Shown here piece by piece: positions 1 through 6,260 of a stretch of 23,689 bases of DNA. The stretch's first letter is position 1. Each line of letters begins with the position of its first letter. A program made the translations under genes and the position numbers. Under the pieces are notes generated by a model, which saw nothing but the letters and a program-made list of their open reading frames with translations, did not search any database and was not told the origin of the DNA. The stretch spans positions 1 through 23,689 of the forward strand of contig NZ_JBFAIU010000088.1 in assembly GCF_040654855.1 (NCBI RefSeq), given 5' to 3'. Origin of the DNA: Asanoa sp040654855. Lineage in GTDB: Bacteria > Actinomycetota > Actinomycetes > Mycobacteriales > Micromonosporaceae.

Positions 1-101
1 GATCGCGCTCGCCACCTCGCCGCGACCGCCCTCTGATCGCGCTCGCCACCTCGCCGCGTCCACCTCTAGTCGCTCTTGCCACCTCGCCGCGATCGCCCTC
101 C
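1..101. repeat. ~34-bp tandem repeat, three copies
   Basis: Three consecutive units at 1-34, 35-67 and 68-101 share the pattern gatcgcgctcgccacctcgc followed by cgcg and a C/T-rich tail. Unit 2 is one base shorter and unit 3 has several changes, including agtcgctctt at its start. The array probably continues left of the window. No coding role is seen. Confidence 0.75.
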
Positions 102-296
102 GGGCGTGCTCGCTGCCTTCGCCGCGCGGGCCCGCTTGTCGCGCTCGTTGCGGGGCCGCGATCGCCGCTTGTCGCGCTTCGTTGCCGCGCCCGCTCGCGC
201 CGGCGCTGCTCGCCCGTCGCGCCGATCCCCGCCGATCCGCTCGCCTCGTCGCGCCGCTTCCCGCCGCACCGTCGCCCTGTTCGGTCCGCACGCCCC

Positions 297-358
297 GCTC
301 GTCGGCTCGGCCCGGTGCGCGCTCACCGCTCGTCGGCTCGGCCCGGTGCGGGCTCACC
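297..358. repeat. 31-bp direct repeat, two copies
   Basis: Two adjacent 31-bp units (297-327 and 328-358) begin gctcgtcggctcggcccggt and differ by one base (c/g near the end). They are followed directly by the hairpin at 367-391. Confidence 0.8.
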
Positions 359-366
359 GCGTCAAC

Positions 367-391
367 GCCCTGCCCGTGACGCCGGCAGGGC
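367..391. terminator. Short perfect hairpin downstream of dapF
   Basis: GCCCTGCC (367-374) pairs perfectly with GGCAGGGC (384-391) around a 9-nt loop. On the plus strand it is followed by ggttt. It may be a secondary transcription terminator, but without a U-tract the role is inferred. Confidence 0.4.
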
Positions 392-505
392 GGTTTGATG
401 GTGACAGTCACGTGCCGGCGTCGAATCGCTCGATCGACGAGTGGCGGGCGGCAGCGGCACTAGTCGGCGCGGCTCGGTTGGGTCAGCTGTTCGGCGGCGT
501 CAGTT

Positions 506-536
506 TGGCTCCGGGCGTTTGTTGCGCCCGGAGCCA
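506..536 (-). terminator. Strong hairpin, probable dapF-operon terminator
   Basis: TGGCTCCGGGCG (506-517) and CGCCCGGAGCCA (525-536) form a perfect 12-bp stem with a 7-nt loop, starting 38 nt past the dapF stop codon. Actinobacterial intrinsic terminators often lack a long U-tract, and none is present here. Position and stem strength make it the likely end of the dioxygenase-miaA-dapF transcript. Confidence 0.75.
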
Positions 537-573
537 GAGTGGCGAGTTGAGTGGCTTCGGCGGTGCGGATCGT

Positions 574-1878
574 TCAGGTGGTGAGGGTTTCGCCGGTGGC
601 TACCAGGACGGCTGGGCCTGTGAAGGTGCAGGCCTGGCCGTCGAAGGCGACCGTTAGGCGGCCGCCGGGGACGTCGACGGCTACCACGCCGGTTTGCTTG
701 CCCAGTTCGTGTAGGGCGACCGCTGCCACCGCGATTGCGCCTGAGCCGCAGGAGAGGGTCTCGCCTGAGCCGCGTTCGTAGACGCGCATCGCGACGTGGG
801 CGTCGACGCCTACCGGGATCGGGCGCTTGTCGACTGCGATGTGGCCCCGGTCCGGCTGCGCCGGGGGCGGCGAGTCGACGGCAATGTGACCACGGTCCGG
901 GCCATCCGCCGGCGGGGAGTCCACCGCGATATGGCCCTGCTCCCGCCGATCCGCCGGCGGCGAGTCGACGGCAATGTGACCACGGTCCGGGCCATCCGCG
1001 GGAGGCGAATCCACCGCAATGTGGCCACGGTCCGGGCCGTCGGCTGGTGGGGAGTCCACCGCGATATGGCCCTGCTCCCGCCGATCCGCCGGCGGTGAAT
1101 CCACGGCGATGTGACCACGGTCCGGGCCTCCCGCGGGAGGCGAATCCACCGCGATGTGACCCTGCTCCCGCCGATCCGCCGGCGGCGAATCCACTGCGAT
1201 GTGGCCGCGGTCCGGGCCTGGGCGGCGGTCGACGGCGATGTGGCCGAAAGTCGCTGCCTCGCTCGCGCCCGGCACAACGAACTCGACGTTGACGCCTGTC
1301 GGGAAGGCGGTCGGGTCGTAGGCCGGGGCCGTGGTCAGGTCCAGGTCGCCAAGGGCCATGCCCGACGGCAGGGCGCAGACCAGGTGTGGGTTGCCGACGT
1401 CTACCGACGTGCCGGTGAAGGTCAGGCCGCCCAGTGTGGCCGTCGAACCTCCGCCTACGCGTGGGGTTGGCAGGACCACCGAGACCTCGTCCGCGGACAC
1501 CGTTGCCTGGACCACGCCTGCGCGGGTGGCGATCGGGAACGACGTGCCCGGCTCGTAGTGCTCCACGGACAGGAAGCGGGCGAAGACGCGTACGCCGTTG
1601 CCGCACATCTCGGCGATCGAGCCGTCGGCGTTCCAGTAGTCCATGAACCACTCGGCCTCGCCGGCCAGGTCTGTGGCGTGTGGGTGTTTCGCCGAGCGGA
1701 CCACCCGGAGGACGCCGTCCGCGCCGATGCCGAAGCGGCGGTCGCAGAGGGTCGCCACCAACGACGGTGTCAGGTCCAGGACGCCGTCCGGGTCCGGGAG
1801 GATCACGAAGTCGTTGCCTGTGCCGTGGCCCTTGAAGAATCGCACGCCAACCCCCATCTCGATGCCGCCGCCCATCAT
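574..1878 (-). CDS. dapF: Diaminopimelate epimerase DapF with a large in-frame repeat insertion
   Basis: Cytoplasmic epimerase that converts LL- to meso-2,6-diaminopimelate for lysine and peptidoglycan synthesis. The 434-residue product has the DapF N-terminal signature (GHGTGNDFVILPD, about residues 18-30) and the two catalytic cysteines, C92 in MCGNGVR and C377 in GETLSCGSGA. DapF is normally about 275-295 residues. The excess is an insertion at about residues 212-350, between NVEFV and HVAMRVYERG, made of ten GHIAVD-headed repeats. Without it the protein would be ~295 residues. The ATG at 1878 overlaps the miaA stop as ATGA, which favours this start. An internal ATG at 1857 (MGVGVRFF) is the alternative. 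As both half-sites are intact, I infer an active enzyme, with the repeats looping out between the two lobes. Identity is near certain; the role of the insertion is unknown. Confidence 0.95.
   Translation of the reverse strand: MMGGGIEMGVGVRFFKGHGTGNDFVILPDPDGVLDLTPSLVATLCDRRFGIGADGVLRVVRSAKHPHATDLAGEAEWFMDYWNADGSIAEMCGNGVRVFARFLSVEHYEPGTSFPIATRAGVVQATVSADEVSVVLPTPRVGGGSTATLGGLTFTGTSVDVGNPHLVCALPSGMALGDLDLTTAPAYDPTAFPTGVNVEFVVPGASEAATFGHIAVDRRPGPDRGHIAVDSPPADRREQGHIAVDSPPAGGPDRGHIAVDSPPADRREQGHIAVDSPPADGPDRGHIAVDSPPADGPDRGHIAVDSPPADRREQGHIAVDSPPADGPDRGHIAVDSPPPAQPDRGHIAVDKRPIPVGVDAHVAMRVYERGSGETLSCGSGAIAVAAVALHELGKQTGVVAVDVPGGRLTVAFDGQACTFTGPAVLVATGETLTT
829..1245 (-). repeat. 45-bp coding minisatellite inside dapF, ten units
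   Basis: Ten units each begin with codons for GHIAVD. The middle units are 15 codons (45 bp) and come in two types: type A ends SPPADRREQ and type B ends SPPADGPDR or a close variant. From the N-terminus the order is a 13-residue head unit, A, B, A, B, B, A, B, a PPPAQPDR variant, then a terminal GHIAVD followed by KRPIP. The reading frame is kept throughout. The hexapeptide is invariant, yet all six codons vary between copies (for example GGC/GGT, CAC/CAT, ATC/ATT, GCA/GCC/GCG, GTC/GTG, GAC/GAT). Confidence 0.95.
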
Positions 1879-2792
1879 CGCGTACCCGCTCGCTCCGCGT
1901 GGACCGCGTCAAGTGCCAAGCTCACCAAGGTCGGGTCCGCGCCGTCCAGCCAGGTGATCCGGGAGTCCCGCCGGAACCAGGTGCGCTGGCGCCGCACGAA
2001 GCGGCGGGTGGCCCGGATCGTCTCGTCGTGGGCCTCCTGCTCGCCGCACTCCCCCGCCAGGAACGCCAGGACCTGCTGGTATCCGAGTGCCCGGCTCGCC
2101 GTGCGGCCCTCGCGCAGGCCCGCCGACACCAGGCCGCGGGTCTCCTCGACCAGGCCCGCCGACCACATCGCCGCGACCCGGGTCGCGATCCGCTCGTCCA
2201 GGACCGGCGGCGCTACGTCGACCCCGATCTGCACAGAGGGATAAAACGGCACCGGCTCCGACGGTAGGGCCGCGGCGAACGGCTGGCCCGTGAGGGTGAT
2301 CACCTCCAGGGCGCGGACGATCCGGCGGCCGTTCGTCGGCAGGATGCGGGACGCCGCCACCGGGTCCGCGGCGCGCAGCCGCTCGTGCAGCGCGCCGGCG
2401 CCGACCGAAGAAAGCTCGGCCTCCAGCGAGGCGCGCAACGCGGCGTCCGTACCCGGAAAGTCGAACTCCTCCAGGACCGCCCGCACATACAGACCCGAGC
2501 CGCCGACCAGCAGCGGCACCCGACCCCGGGCCAGGATGTCGGAGATCGCCGACCGCGCCAGGCGCTGGTATTCGGCGACGCTCGCGGGCGCCGTGACGGG
2601 CCAGATGTCGAGTACGTGATGCGGGATGCCGCGCCGCTCCGGCACCGTCAGCTTCGCGGTGCCGATGTCCAGGCCCTGGTAGAGCTGCATCGAGTCGGCG
2701 TTGACGACCTCGCCGCCGAGCTCCTCCGCCAGCGCCAGGCTCAGCGCCGACTTGCCGGCGGCGGTCGGGCCGACCACGGCCACGACGGTCAT
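1875..2792 (-). CDS. miaA: tRNA dimethylallyltransferase MiaA
   Basis: Transfers a dimethylallyl group to N6 of A37 in tRNAs that read UNN codons (i6A37); MiaB, encoded about 5 kb away, acts on the product. The 305-residue protein starts MTVVAVVGPTAAGKSALS, with the P-loop GPTAAGKS at residues 8-15. It continues with VNADSMQLYQGLDIGTAK and the later PTNGRRIVRALEV and ASRALGYQQ motifs of the family, and its length is typical. The frame is open further upstream, but the ATG at 2792 both overlaps the stop of the upstream gene (ATGA) and begins directly before the P-loop. Its own stop overlaps the dapF start in the same way, so three genes appear translationally coupled. Confidence 0.96.
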   Translation of the reverse strand: MTVVAVVGPTAAGKSALSLALAEELGGEVVNADSMQLYQGLDIGTAKLTVPERRGIPHHVLDIWPVTAPASVAEYQRLARSAISDILARGRVPLLVGGSGLYVRAVLEEFDFPGTDAALRASLEAELSSVGAGALHERLRAADPVAASRILPTNGRRIVRALEVITLTGQPFAAALPSEPVPFYPSVQIGVDVAPPVLDERIATRVAAMWSAGLVEETRGLVSAGLREGRTASRALGYQQVLAFLAGECGEQEAHDETIRATRRFVRRQRTWFRRDSRITWLDGADPTLVSLALDAVHAERAGTR

Positions 2793-3508
2793 GAGCGCGT
2801 CCAACTGGCCACGAAATAGCCGACGCCGTAGGGAGCAGCGTTGTACGACAGTTCGCCGGACCACGTGCCGCCGGCCGCACCGACCGCGCCCGCCAGCGCC
2901 TGGAACGCCGGCCGGCCCGCCACGCCCAGCGACCGCGACACCTCCGGGTCGAGGGCGTGCAACGCGTCCAGGTCGACCCCGGCCAGCGCGGCCGCCAGAG
3001 CGTCGTCGTAGGGCTGGGCGCGCGGGTCGTCGTACCCCGGCGACTTGATCCCCCGCGACGCGGACCCGTCGCCCATCACGAGCAGCGCCCACGGACCGTC
3101 GGGCGCGCAGCACTCGCCGAAGTCGCGGCATTCCGCCGGTGAAGCGGAAGACGAGATCCCCTGCATGTTGACCACCGCCGGCTGGCCGGGCGGGTGCTGC
3201 CGCAACAGCCACGCGCCTATCACCAGGCTCAACGGCAACTCGTGGCTCTCCAGCGGGTCGTGCGGGCCGAGTGACACGTCGAGGTCGACGCCCCACGGCC
3301 GGAGCGAGCCGCGCTGTGGCGGGTCATAGGACGTCATGGCCGAATCCGCGCCGAACACGACGATTTGCCGCGCGCCGACCTTGCCCAGCGCCGTGACCGC
3401 GGACGCGCAGGCCGCACGGAGGTCGTCGAGCTCGGCGGCGGCACCGCCGGCCACCTCCGGGACGATCATGGGCGGATGAGGACAGACCGCGACAGCTACG
3501 AGGGTCAC
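2789..3508 (-). CDS. Class III extradiol dioxygenase (LigB-fold)-like protein
   Basis: A 239-residue protein of the class III extradiol ring-cleavage dioxygenase subunit B-like family, the counterpart by position of Mycobacterium Rv2728c beside miaA and dapF. The N-terminus VAVCPHPPMIVPEV carries the early histidine (residue 11) expected of a metal ligand in this fold. Further family-like stretches are RQIVVFGAD, LLVMGDGSAS near the middle and PYGVGYFVA at the C-terminus. It starts at GTG 3508, and its TGA overlaps the miaA ATG. No substrate is known for the actinobacterial miaA-linked members. Coupling to miaA and dapF suggests a housekeeping rather than catabolic role, which is inference. 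No convincing Shine-Dalgarno precedes the GTG, so it may be leaderless. Confidence 0.8.
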   Translation of the reverse strand: MTLVAVAVCPHPPMIVPEVAGGAAAELDDLRAACASAVTALGKVGARQIVVFGADSAMTSYDPPQRGSLRPWGVDLDVSLGPHDPLESHELPLSLVIGAWLLRQHPPGQPAVVNMQGISSSASPAECRDFGECCAPDGPWALLVMGDGSASRGIKSPGYDDPRAQPYDDALAAALAGVDLDALHALDPEVSRSLGVAGRPAFQALAGAVGAAGGTWSGELSYNAAPYGVGYFVASWTRS

Positions 3509-3700
3509 CGCATAACGGTATCGGGACGGGCAGTCCGTCCCCGCGTGATTCGCGCCCCGGTCTCCGTATGGTCACGGTCGCCAATAGGCGCTCGACTTGG
3601 ACGGGGTGGGACCTGTGACAATGCAGCGGTAACAATACTGCGCTATGGCGACGCCCGAAGGGTGCATTCCCGACGGAGTCGGACGAACGAGGATGGGCAG

Positions 3701-4909
3701 ATGAGCGACTGGACGGCCTTCGGACGCGTGGACGCGGAGGGCACGGTTTACGTCAAGACGGCCGAGGGGGAACGGATCGTCGGCTCCTGGCAGGCCGGCT
3801 CGCCCGAGGAGGGCCTGGCCCACTTCGCCCGGCGGTTCGCCGACGTGGTCACCGAGGTCGACCTCGTCGAGGCGCGCATGGGCTCCGGCGCGGCCGACGC
3901 GTCCCACTCGCTCGCCACGATCCGGCGCATCCGCGGGTCGCTGGCCGAGGCTCACGTCGTCGGTGACATCGATGGCCTGACCGCCCGGCTCGACCGGCTG
4001 GCCGAGTCCGCCGAGGCGAAGGCCGGTGAGGCCCGCGCCGCCCGCGAGACCGCCCGGGCCGAGGCGCTGGCCCGCAAGACCCAGCTCGTCGAGGAGGCCG
4101 AGAAGATCGCGGCCGAGTCCACCGGTTGGAAGTCGGCCGGCGACCGGCTCAAGGAGATCCTCGACGAGTGGAAGACCATCCGCGGCGTCGACAAGAAGTC
4201 CGACGGCGAGCTGTGGAAGCGCTTCGCCGCGGCCCGTGACGGCTTCACCCGCCGCCGCGGCGCGCACTTCGCGACCCTGGACTCCCAGCGCAAGCAGGCC
4301 CAGGGCGCCAAGGAAGCGCTGGTCGCCGAGGCCGAGTCGCTGCGCGAGTCGACCGACTGGGGCCCGACCGCGGCGCGGCTCAAGGAGCTGATGACCGAGT
4401 GGAAGGCGGCGCCGCGCGCCTCGAAGGAGGCCGAGCAGCGCCTCTGGGAGAGGTTCCGCGCCGCGCAGGACGCCTTCTTCACGAGCCGCAGCACGGTCTT
4501 CTCGGCCCGCGACGCCGAGCAGCGCGGCAACCTGGAGCGCAAGCAGGCGCTGGTCAGCGAGGCCGAGTCGATCGACGTCGACGCCGACCCGCGGGCCGCG
4601 CAGGCCAAGCTCCGCGAGATCCAGGGCCAGTGGCACGACGCGGGCCGCGTGCCGCGCGACGTGGCCGGCGGCCTCGACCGGCGGATGCGCGCGGTCGAGG
4701 AGAAGGTCCGGGTCGCGATGGACTCGGCCTGGCGCCGCACCGAGCCGTCCGCGAACCCGCTGCTCGTCCAGATGCGGGAGCAGGTCGCGGAGGCCGAGCA
4801 GCGCCTCGAGCGGGCCCGCCACGCCGGCGACGCCAAGCGGATCCGCGAGGCCGAGAACGCGCTCAACCAGAAGCGCCAATTCCTGAATCTGGCCGAACAA
4901 GCCAATTAG
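3701..4909 (+). CDS. DUF349 domain protein, coiled-coil-rich
   Basis: A 402-residue, highly charged Ala/Arg/Glu-rich protein. The N-terminal segment (MSDWTAFGRVDAEGTVYVKT) is followed by about three helical DUF349 units. These are visible as repeated pairs such as GWKSAGDRLKEILDEWKTI with LWKRFAAARDGF, and DWGPTAARLKELMTEWKAA with LWERFRAAQDAF, plus a more divergent third (AQAKLREIQGQWHDAGRVP). The C-terminal ~60 residues are a predicted coiled coil. It corresponds by position and type to Mycobacterium Rv2731. The molecular function is not established. The frame is open upstream, but ATG 3701 sits 7 nt after AGGA and begins the conserved MSDW sequence. It is divergent from the dioxygenase-miaA-dapF operon. 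Confidence 0.85.
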   Translation: MSDWTAFGRVDAEGTVYVKTAEGERIVGSWQAGSPEEGLAHFARRFADVVTEVDLVEARMGSGAADASHSLATIRRIRGSLAEAHVVGDIDGLTARLDRLAESAEAKAGEARAARETARAEALARKTQLVEEAEKIAAESTGWKSAGDRLKEILDEWKTIRGVDKKSDGELWKRFAAARDGFTRRRGAHFATLDSQRKQAQGAKEALVAEAESLRESTDWGPTAARLKELMTEWKAAPRASKEAEQRLWERFRAAQDAFFTSRSTVFSARDAEQRGNLERKQALVSEAESIDVDADPRAAQAKLREIQGQWHDAGRVPRDVAGGLDRRMRAVEEKVRVAMDSAWRRTEPSANPLLVQMREQVAEAEQRLERARHAGDAKRIREAENALNQKRQFLNLAEQAN

Positions 4910-4915
4910 TTTCGT

Positions 4916-4933
4916 TCCGAATTCCATTTCGGA
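4916..4933 (+). terminator. Hairpin just after the DUF349 stop
   Basis: TCCGAA (4916-4921) and TTCGGA (4928-4933) form a perfect 6-bp stem with a 6-nt loop, 7 nt past the stop codon, in locally AT-richer DNA. It is a modest terminator candidate. Confidence 0.4.
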
Positions 4934-5045
4934 CATAGGACGATTTCCCGGGCCGGCGATCCGTTCTGCGGAATGCAGTTACGAACACGGTCGGATTTCC
5001 CGGGCGCGCGGTGGTCCAGCCCGTCGCTCCCGCCGGACACCGGGC

Positions 5046-5063
5046 CGGGCCCCAGGGGGCCCG
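5046..5063 (+). terminator. GC hairpin, terminator candidate
   Basis: CGGGCCC (5046-5052) pairs with GGGCCCG (5057-5063) around a 4-nt loop. It lies about 140 nt past the DUF349 stop and could also act as a backstop for transcription arriving from the DUF4262 gene on the other strand. Confidence 0.35.
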
Positions 5064-5102
5064 TCCCTGCCACGTCCGCGGTGGCAAGACAGCCACGCGG
5101 TT

Positions 5103-5125
5103 TTGTCGGTGGTCGGTGGCACACT
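5103..5125 (+). promoter_or_regulatory. PafBC (RecA-NDp)-like promoter motif
   Basis: TTGTCGGTG (5103-5111), then 8 nt, then CACACT (5120-5125). The LexA-independent DNA-damage promoter of mycobacteria, controlled by PafBC, is described as tTGTCRgtg-N8-TAnnnT. The upstream box matches fully and the -10 box differs only at its first base. Seven nt separate CACACT from an ATG at 5133, the spacing expected of a leaderless transcript. Use of this site here is inference. Confidence 0.5.
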
Positions 5126-5132
5126 CCCGCGC

Positions 5133-5177
5133 ATGAGTGACGACTCGGCGGCGTGGGAGGAGGTGGGCTGCCACTGA
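5133..5177 (+). CDS. Possible 14-residue leaderless mini-ORF
   Basis: ATG at 5133 opens a 14-codon frame (MSDDSAAWEEVGCH) ending at TGA 5175-5177. The ATG is 7 nt after the -10-like CACACT, so transcript and translation could start at the same base. No longer plus-strand gene follows: after the stop the three frames run into the 3' end of the DUF4262 gene on the other strand. It may be a tiny peptide, an upstream ORF, or the surviving 5' end of a decayed damage-inducible gene. I do not recognise the peptide. Confidence 0.3.
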   Translation: MSDDSAAWEEVGCH

Positions 5178-5270
5178 CCACAGCACTGACAGCCCGCGGT
5201 GCTTCGGTCCGCGGGCCGGTCCACGGGTCCGCAGCCGCCGGTGTGCGTCCTGCGCGGCGGGTCGTCCGCG

Positions 5271-6131
5271 TCAAGCGCTGACGCGTGGGTGTTGGTCGTT
5301 CTGCCAGGCGGCCGTGCTCGCGGTGCGCTGCGGCGCCGACAGCGGCTCGCGTTGCCACGCGCCGTCGGGCGCGAGCGTGGCGACGTGTCCGTCCGGCAGG
5401 TCCGCGAACGCGGTCAGTGCCGGGTGGCGTTCGACGGCGTGCCCCAGGTAGCCGAGGCAGAGGTCGTCGGCCGCGTAGCCGCGGGCGTCGAGGACGTCGA
5501 AGGCGCCCTCGTCGAAGACGACCAGGGCCGGCGACGTCTCGCCCGCCAGCAGCGCGCGGGTGGTCAGCGCCCAGCTGTCCGGCTCCGCCGGAAGTGGGAA
5601 ACCGGGAGTGTGGGTGCCGACCAGGCGCCAACTGCCGCGCGGGTGCGACGACACCGGCAGCCACGCGAAGGCCTGGCGCGTCCGGCTGCTCACCGTCGCC
5701 TCGTCGTTCCACGGCCACCGACCGGCCGCGTCCGGCCAGACGAGCTGCCAGACCGGGACGGACCAGCCGCCGTAGAAGCGGTACGCGGTGCCGAACAGGG
5801 CGTCCCGCCACGACTCGTCGACCGGGCGCAGCATCGTCGGGTGGCCCTCGATCACGCCCGTGAACGGGGTTTCGGCCGCCGGCCAGCCGATCTCGCGTAG
5901 CCGATCCACCGCGGTGTTGAGCCACACCTGCATGTCCTCGCCCGCCAGGCCGAACATCACCAGCTCCGGCAGCTGGAACGAATGCCAGAGACCGACCGTG
6001 TAGGCGAAGTCGAAACTTCCCGGCACCCGCAGCACGCACCAGCCGTGCTTCTCGACCATCGACACCGTGCCGGCGTCGCGGCCGCGGCGGACGCCGGAGC
6101 AGATGACGCACGGGCAGCCCGGATCTTGCAC
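5271..6131 (-). CDS. DUF4262 domain protein
   Basis: A protein of about 286 residues carrying a DUF4262 domain, recognised from HGWCVLRVPG and FAYTVGLWHSFQLPELVMF, followed by the GLAGEDMQVWLN segment. The function of this family is unknown. I chose the GTG at 6131 because TACGAT (6144-6139 on the minus strand) sits exactly 7 nt before it, the geometry of a leaderless actinobacterial promoter. This start also includes an N-terminal C-x-C-x-x-C cluster (CPCVIC, residues 6-11) that could bind metal. ATG 6059 (MVEKHGW) would be a shorter alternative. The frame stays open upstream, but that part overlaps the divergent cellulase and reads like a shadow. The C-terminal ~100 residues lie beyond the recognisable domain. 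Confidence 0.7.
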   Translation of the reverse strand: MQDPGCPCVICSGVRRGRDAGTVSMVEKHGWCVLRVPGSFDFAYTVGLWHSFQLPELVMFGLAGEDMQVWLNTAVDRLREIGWPAAETPFTGVIEGHPTMLRPVDESWRDALFGTAYRFYGGWSVPVWQLVWPDAAGRWPWNDEATVSSRTRQAFAWLPVSSHPRGSWRLVGTHTPGFPLPAEPDSWALTTRALLAGETSPALVVFDEGAFDVLDARGYAADDLCLGYLGHAVERHPALTAFADLPDGHVATLAPDGAWQREPLSAPQRTASTAAWQNDQHPRVSA

Positions 6132-6138
6132 GGTTGGG

Positions 6139-6144
6139 ATCGTA
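6139..6144 (-). promoter_or_regulatory. -10 element of a leaderless DUF4262 promoter
   Basis: TACGAT (minus strand, TAnnnT type) lies 7 nt before GTG 6131. No clear TTGAC-type -35 is visible 17-18 bp further upstream, so this rests on the -10 and spacing alone. Confidence 0.35.
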
Positions 6145-6152
6145 CCGCCACC

Positions 6153-6182
6153 TTGACCCGGACCATCGACCGCGATCACAAT
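6153..6182 (+). promoter_or_regulatory. Cellulase promoter with overlapping inverted repeat
   Basis: TTGACC (6153-6158), an 18-bp spacer, and CACAAT (6177-6182) make a good sigma70-type promoter about 78 nt before the cellulase ATG. A perfect inverted repeat, GACCAT (6161-6166) and ATGGTC (6181-6186), spans the spacer and the -10 and could be a repressor operator. I did not find the CebR box TGGGAGCGCTCCCA here. Confidence 0.5.
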
Positions 6183-6260
6183 GGTCGCGGAGCCAGGGCA
6201 CGCGCCGCGCGACGAGCGCCGCGCGGGATCTCGTACCCCCGTGAAATGGAGCCCTGGCAC

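Larger units (their letters stand above)
1..573. other. Gene-free left flank with degenerate tandem repeats and hairpins
   Basis: I see no credible gene in this stretch. The open frames across it translate to Arg/Pro/Ala-rich shadows of GC-rich DNA. It holds a ~34-bp tandem repeat at 1-101, a C/G-rich degenerate continuation of similar words (cgctcg, ttgtcgcgc) to about 290, a 31-bp direct repeat at 297-358, and two hairpins at 367-391 and 506-536. It lies downstream of dapF, so it is a 3' flank. Any gene further left is outside the window. Confidence 0.7.
4910..5270. other. Intergenic region with hairpins, a PafBC-like motif and a mini-ORF
   Basis: About 360 bp lie between the DUF349 stop and the DUF4262 stop. 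Contents in order: a 6-bp hairpin at 4916-4933, a short direct repeat (gatttcccgggc near 4943 and ggatttcccgggc near 4993), a GC hairpin at 5046-5063, a TGCCAC/GTGGCA hairpin near 5077-5095, and then a promoter-like motif with a 14-codon leaderless ORF (listed separately). No larger gene is supported on either strand. Confidence 0.6.

Noticed and set aside
1..657. Arg-rich plus- and minus-strand ORFs at the left edge
   Set aside because: Low-complexity translations of repetitive GC-rich DNA, without start signals or recognisable sequence.
500..1912. Long minus-strand frame of 470 codons across dapF
   Set aside because: It is an Arg/Pro/Gly-rich out-of-frame shadow of dapF, which has both catalytic motifs in its own frame.
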